A stretch of DNA of 64,000 nucleotides, taken from NCBI GenBank assembly GCA_007922305.1, contig ML677329.1, forward strand, positions 2,880,271 through 2,944,270, read 5' to 3'. Position numbers and translations under genes: made by a program. The notes below the pieces were generated by a model. It was not told the DNA's origin. It made no database searches and saw only the letters and a list, made by a program, of their open reading frames with translations. Positions 60,651-64,000 of this stretch are shown here, in pieces. The stretch's first letter is position 1, and each line of letters starts with the position of its first letter. This stretch comes from Dermatemys mawii. Taxonomy: Eukaryota; Chordata; Testudines; Dermatemydidae.

Positions 60651-63600
60651 GTGAGGCTACTTCTAACAACTAAAGGAAAGCACAAGAAACAACTGTGAAT
60701 GCTGGTTTTGGAGCTCTAGTACCCTGGAGCCCACCAACAGATCAAAGGATCTGTTATAAATCCTGGTTTTGAAGGTCTCATAATTTAGCAAAATATTTTC
60801 CTCTGAAACTTGACAGGTACTCTTGCGTAATATAAATATCTTAATTGGCTGTTTAAAGTTGAAGGATAATGCATGTTTTTACCAGTTTGCTGATCAAAAT
60901 ATTTTAAAATGATTTTTTTTAAATCGGTCCTTGGCGCCCCCTGTTGTGTCCAAGTATTGCAGCATACAGACATAATATGAAATCTCAGTGATTTGAGACA
61001 CAGGAAGATGAGTTGAATTATATTTAAAACCTTAAATTCCTTGTTTTTGTCAAATTTGTATTTCATGTCCTTATTTCCTTCCCATATTTCATCATATTCC
61101 TAAATGTAGTGCCATGCAAGAGTAAGGTTGTCAGTTCCCTTTCTCTCTGTATTGCCAATATCTTAATTGAGTAGTTTTCAGAACACACAATTTGAGGCAA
61201 TGTAAGTATAACAGAATCTTAGGCATGTAGTTGAACTGTGCATCTTTAGATGTCAACTATTTCTCTGTGCATGTAAAACATTCAAATCCAAATAGTTTTA
61301 TAAGTTTATCTCCTGGATGTAATGGCCATTGAACAGATCTGCAGTTTGCTGGGCAGCTTTGTCCTGCAACACATAAACACAATGGCACTGAATGCAATTT
61401 GTGGGGCTTCATTGAAAGACTAAAGATCCACAAACCTTGACTGAAACCAGAGGTGGTGGTGTTTTTGCCTAAAACCACGTGGGTTTTGATTAATTTAATC
61501 TCATTGTTCAGTTGCACCTAAAACATGGTGTGGGAGTGCACTAGCCTGGATTGAGACAGGTCACCAGAAGTGAAGATGCACAGAATGTGATGGAGATGAG
61601 TGGATTTGAGAGCAAGGAAATAAGCTCCCAGTGAAATCCCCAAAAGGGGAGATGAGGGGAGTGTGGTGTGGTGAAGACAGAGGATTGGCAAGGACAAGGA
61701 AGGAGCAAGCGAGGTGAGTAGAAGCTAGGCACAATGATGAACAAGGTGAAGATAGGGAGAGTGGAAGATGCTGAGCTTATGAAAACAGGTAGTTAGGAGG
61801 CTGTAGAAAAGTCTCTCTTGCTTCCCGTGGATGTTAGGACAGAGCCAGTACCACCCGGAGAAGAGAAAGCAGAGCTCCTGGCCCTCTGTAGAGGGTCTGC
61901 TCAGAGGCTGCTCCTTTGGGTCTGTGATGGTCACTGTCTATACTGGGGAAACAAAGGCAGCAGATTTGGCTTTGTGGATGGACAGATGCAGCTGGCTCAG
62001 GTTGCATAGGGGACTAGCTATGTGCGTAATCCACAGGCGGAGTTGTTGCATCCCTTGGTTTCAGTACTCTTGTATATGTCTGGAGGACTGCCAAGCTACA
62101 CAGCTAGAATGTGAAGGTCTATTGAGTTCTGGTTTGTCTGGATTGGGGTCCTGGTGCATGCCCATCTCAAGACAAATGGTTGAGTCCTTGTCAGTATTGT
62201 CCAGTAGTGAGGGAGATTTTCTAAACTCATCCCATGTATCCCTTGTTGTGTGCTCATTGCCCTTCCTTTGCTAACAATATCAATGGACTGTTTCCAAGAA
62301 CCAGTTACACTCCTGTGTGATTTCTGTTCAACTCCTAAAAGTCTAGCCTGTGAGATAGTCAGAACTTAAGCATTGGGGCAAGTAAGTGACAGACCAGTGT
62401 ACTGATCCAGGTCCTTCTACATGGACAATAGTACGGACTCTGCTGGCCTTGTGAGTCTTATCTTCTGCATTCATGCCCAGAGAGCAATAGGAGTATGAAT
62501 TAATTTCTCAGGGACTTTCAACCAAATTACTCAGTCCCATTGCTATGATGTGCCCTCATTATGACACTTATCCCTTATCTCAGAGAGTTGTCAGCCTATG
62601 GTGACTCATCGGGCGCACAGCACTGAAATGGCATGGGAACGCAGAAGATGTTGCAACTTCAGCCAGGATTTGCTTTTCATTTGCAGTTCTGTACTAGCTA
62701 AAAGTCCTCCCTTATTTATTTTGGTTCCTTCTGTTGTTGTCCTTCCTTTCTCCCTACTTGCCAGATCTCTCTTGCCCTTAACACAGGGCATAGATCCTAT
62801 TCTTACTGAACTGGGGGATGATACGGTGCTCATGCCTCTGATGAGCAGATGAAAGGTTGCTGGAGGTGGGAATGAATGAGAAGGCTGGAAGCCTCCGAGG
62901 TGACCAAATATTCCATGATGTTAGTCAAACTAGGTCTCCCAATTTAAATACTATCAGTGCACTAGAATCTAGTAAAATGTAGAATGACCAGATGTCCCTG
63001 GTAAACTTCAAGAACGTTTGCTGCTATATGCTTCCATTGGTGTTTGTGTCCTACCTCCTGGTTACTCTTTGATCTGAGGACTCGATAAAATGAATTGCTT
63101 TAGATGCTAGCTTCTGGGTGTCCTCAGCTCAGAGCTCTGCTGGACCTTGGCATCTGGCTGTGGGACTTGCTGTCTCTCTGGCAATGGTGGTGTGTTGCTC
63201 AGCAAACCGTTAGCTCTTGCTGCACTCTTCTTTCAAAGTGCCTTGTATTATAAAGTCTGGGAACATGTGGTACAGAATTGGCAAGAGTTATGCTGGCTTT
63301 GAACTGGTTTCACCATACCCAAATCATTCTTAACTAAAGGCAGAGATTTCAGTGGTTGCCACTGAGCTTTGTTGTGTTCCTGGAGAAATGGCTATCAAGA
63401 AGTGTTTCTTCTCAGTTTTCACGCATGTGCAGCCTTACTTTAAAGTGAATCATCTGGGAGTTGAGTGTTAGTAAATAGTTACAAGACTCTTACTCTTTGT
63501 GCATTTGAATAAACACATAGAGCCAATGCATTGTCCAAAGAGATCAGTCCTCCCTTTTTGCTTGTCCCATCATATGATAACAAAGGGTCCCTCTAAATGT

Positions 63601-63697
63601 CACATAAATAGCCAAAAGTACCACTTTCACAGGGTATGTAGTCAGCCGTGCATTTTATTGCCATACAGCAAGTGATCAACATGTTGTATACTGGTTT
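60651..63697 (+). other. LEF1: LEF1 intron 4 (partial)
   Basis: GTGAGG donor, then AT-rich DNA. 61570-61800 is purine-rich (GAAG/GGAGA repeats). 62980-63000 (GAATGACCAGATGTCCCTGG) resembles the terminus of the MITE at 41023. No exon recognised; the 147-codon frame at 61831-62274 has no family resemblance. Confidence 0.6.
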
Positions 63698-64000
63698 AAG
63701 ATTAGCAGCCATGTTAGTCTGTGTTCATAAATAAAACGAGGAATACTTGTGGCATCTTAGAGACTAACCAGTTTATTTCAGTATAAGCTTTCATGGGCTA
63801 TAGCCTACTTCATCAGCTGTATAGAATGGAACACACAGAAGTAAGATGCTTTTATATACACAGAAAGCAAAAAAAGTTGTACATTAGCATACCAGTTCTA
63901 AGAGGCTGTTTAATTTGGATGGGCCATTATCACCAGGAGAAAAAAAGAGGGCTGAATAGCTTGGACCAGGAGTAACTCGTGTATGTTAGCACAAGAAGGG
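63698..64000. mobile_element. Interspersed repeat (SINE-like), cut by the window edge
   Basis: AGCAGCCATGTTAGTCTGTG, ACTTGTGGCATCTTAGAGAC, TAACCAGTTTATTTCAGTAT and AAGCTTTCATGGGCTATAGC with CTACTTCATCAG follow in order a very common turtle repeat. It continues through ATATACACAGAAAGC and CATTATCACCAGGAGAAAAA to the window end. I am sure it is repetitive but not of its class. Confidence 0.75.

Noticed and set aside
61831..62274. 147-codon + strand open frame in intron 4
   Set aside because: Cys/Ser/Leu-rich with no recognisable domain; overlapping frames and the intronic position favour chance.
63698..64000. Recurrent phrases that might be a host gene end
   Set aside because: The phrases are those of a very common turtle interspersed repeat and carry no coding frame.
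1..64000. CRISPR arrays, operons, phage or bacterial defence systems
   Set aside because: The sequence is vertebrate with GT-AG introns, CR1 and hAT repeats. No regularly spaced direct repeats or prokaryotic gene organisation are present.

Overview
The window is vertebrate nuclear DNA holding the 5' half of one protein-coding gene, LEF1 (lymphoid enhancer-binding factor 1, a TCF/LEF HMG-box transcription factor and nuclear partner of beta-catenin), on the + strand. Four coding exons can be placed to the base from protein similarity, splice sites and matching phase: exon 1 (10789-10992), exon 2 (13331-13394), exon 3 (14824-14957) and exon 4 (60518-60650). Together they encode residues 1-178 plus the first base of codon 179: the N-terminal beta-catenin-binding domain and the start of the context-dependent regulatory region. 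The HMG box and the C-terminus lie beyond the right edge. No other convincing protein-coding host gene is visible.

Organism: the repeats are those of a sauropsid, most probably a turtle. There are several CR1 LINE copies of two 3'-end types, hAT-type nonautonomous elements with 8-bp target duplications, inverted-repeat MITEs, a solo LTR with a 5-bp target duplication, and an RTE-like LINE remnant. I recognise many of these families as common in turtle genomes. A crocodilian is the main alternative. This assignment rests on recognition, not on a database search.

Layout: 1-9394 is upstream intergenic DNA with very few recognisable repeats. At 5340-5830 it holds a cluster of E-boxes, TCF/LEF motifs and a GC-rich TATA-like core. 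9395-11500 is a CpG-island promoter, leader and first-exon region; it contains a perfect 18-bp inverted repeat of GC boxes, four upstream ORFs and a run of nine in-frame TAA codons just before the start codon. Introns 1 (2.3 kb) and 2 (1.4 kb) are short. Intron 3 is about 45.6 kb and holds nearly all of the mobile elements. Intron 4 runs off the right edge and ends in an interspersed repeat.

I found no bacterial-type system, CRISPR array, rRNA or functional tRNA. The most interesting signals are regulatory (the candidate upstream Wnt-responsive element and the architecture of the promoter and leader) and structural (dated insertions, a nested MITE and an hAT/LTR chimaera). The long open frames in the CpG island are composition artefacts.
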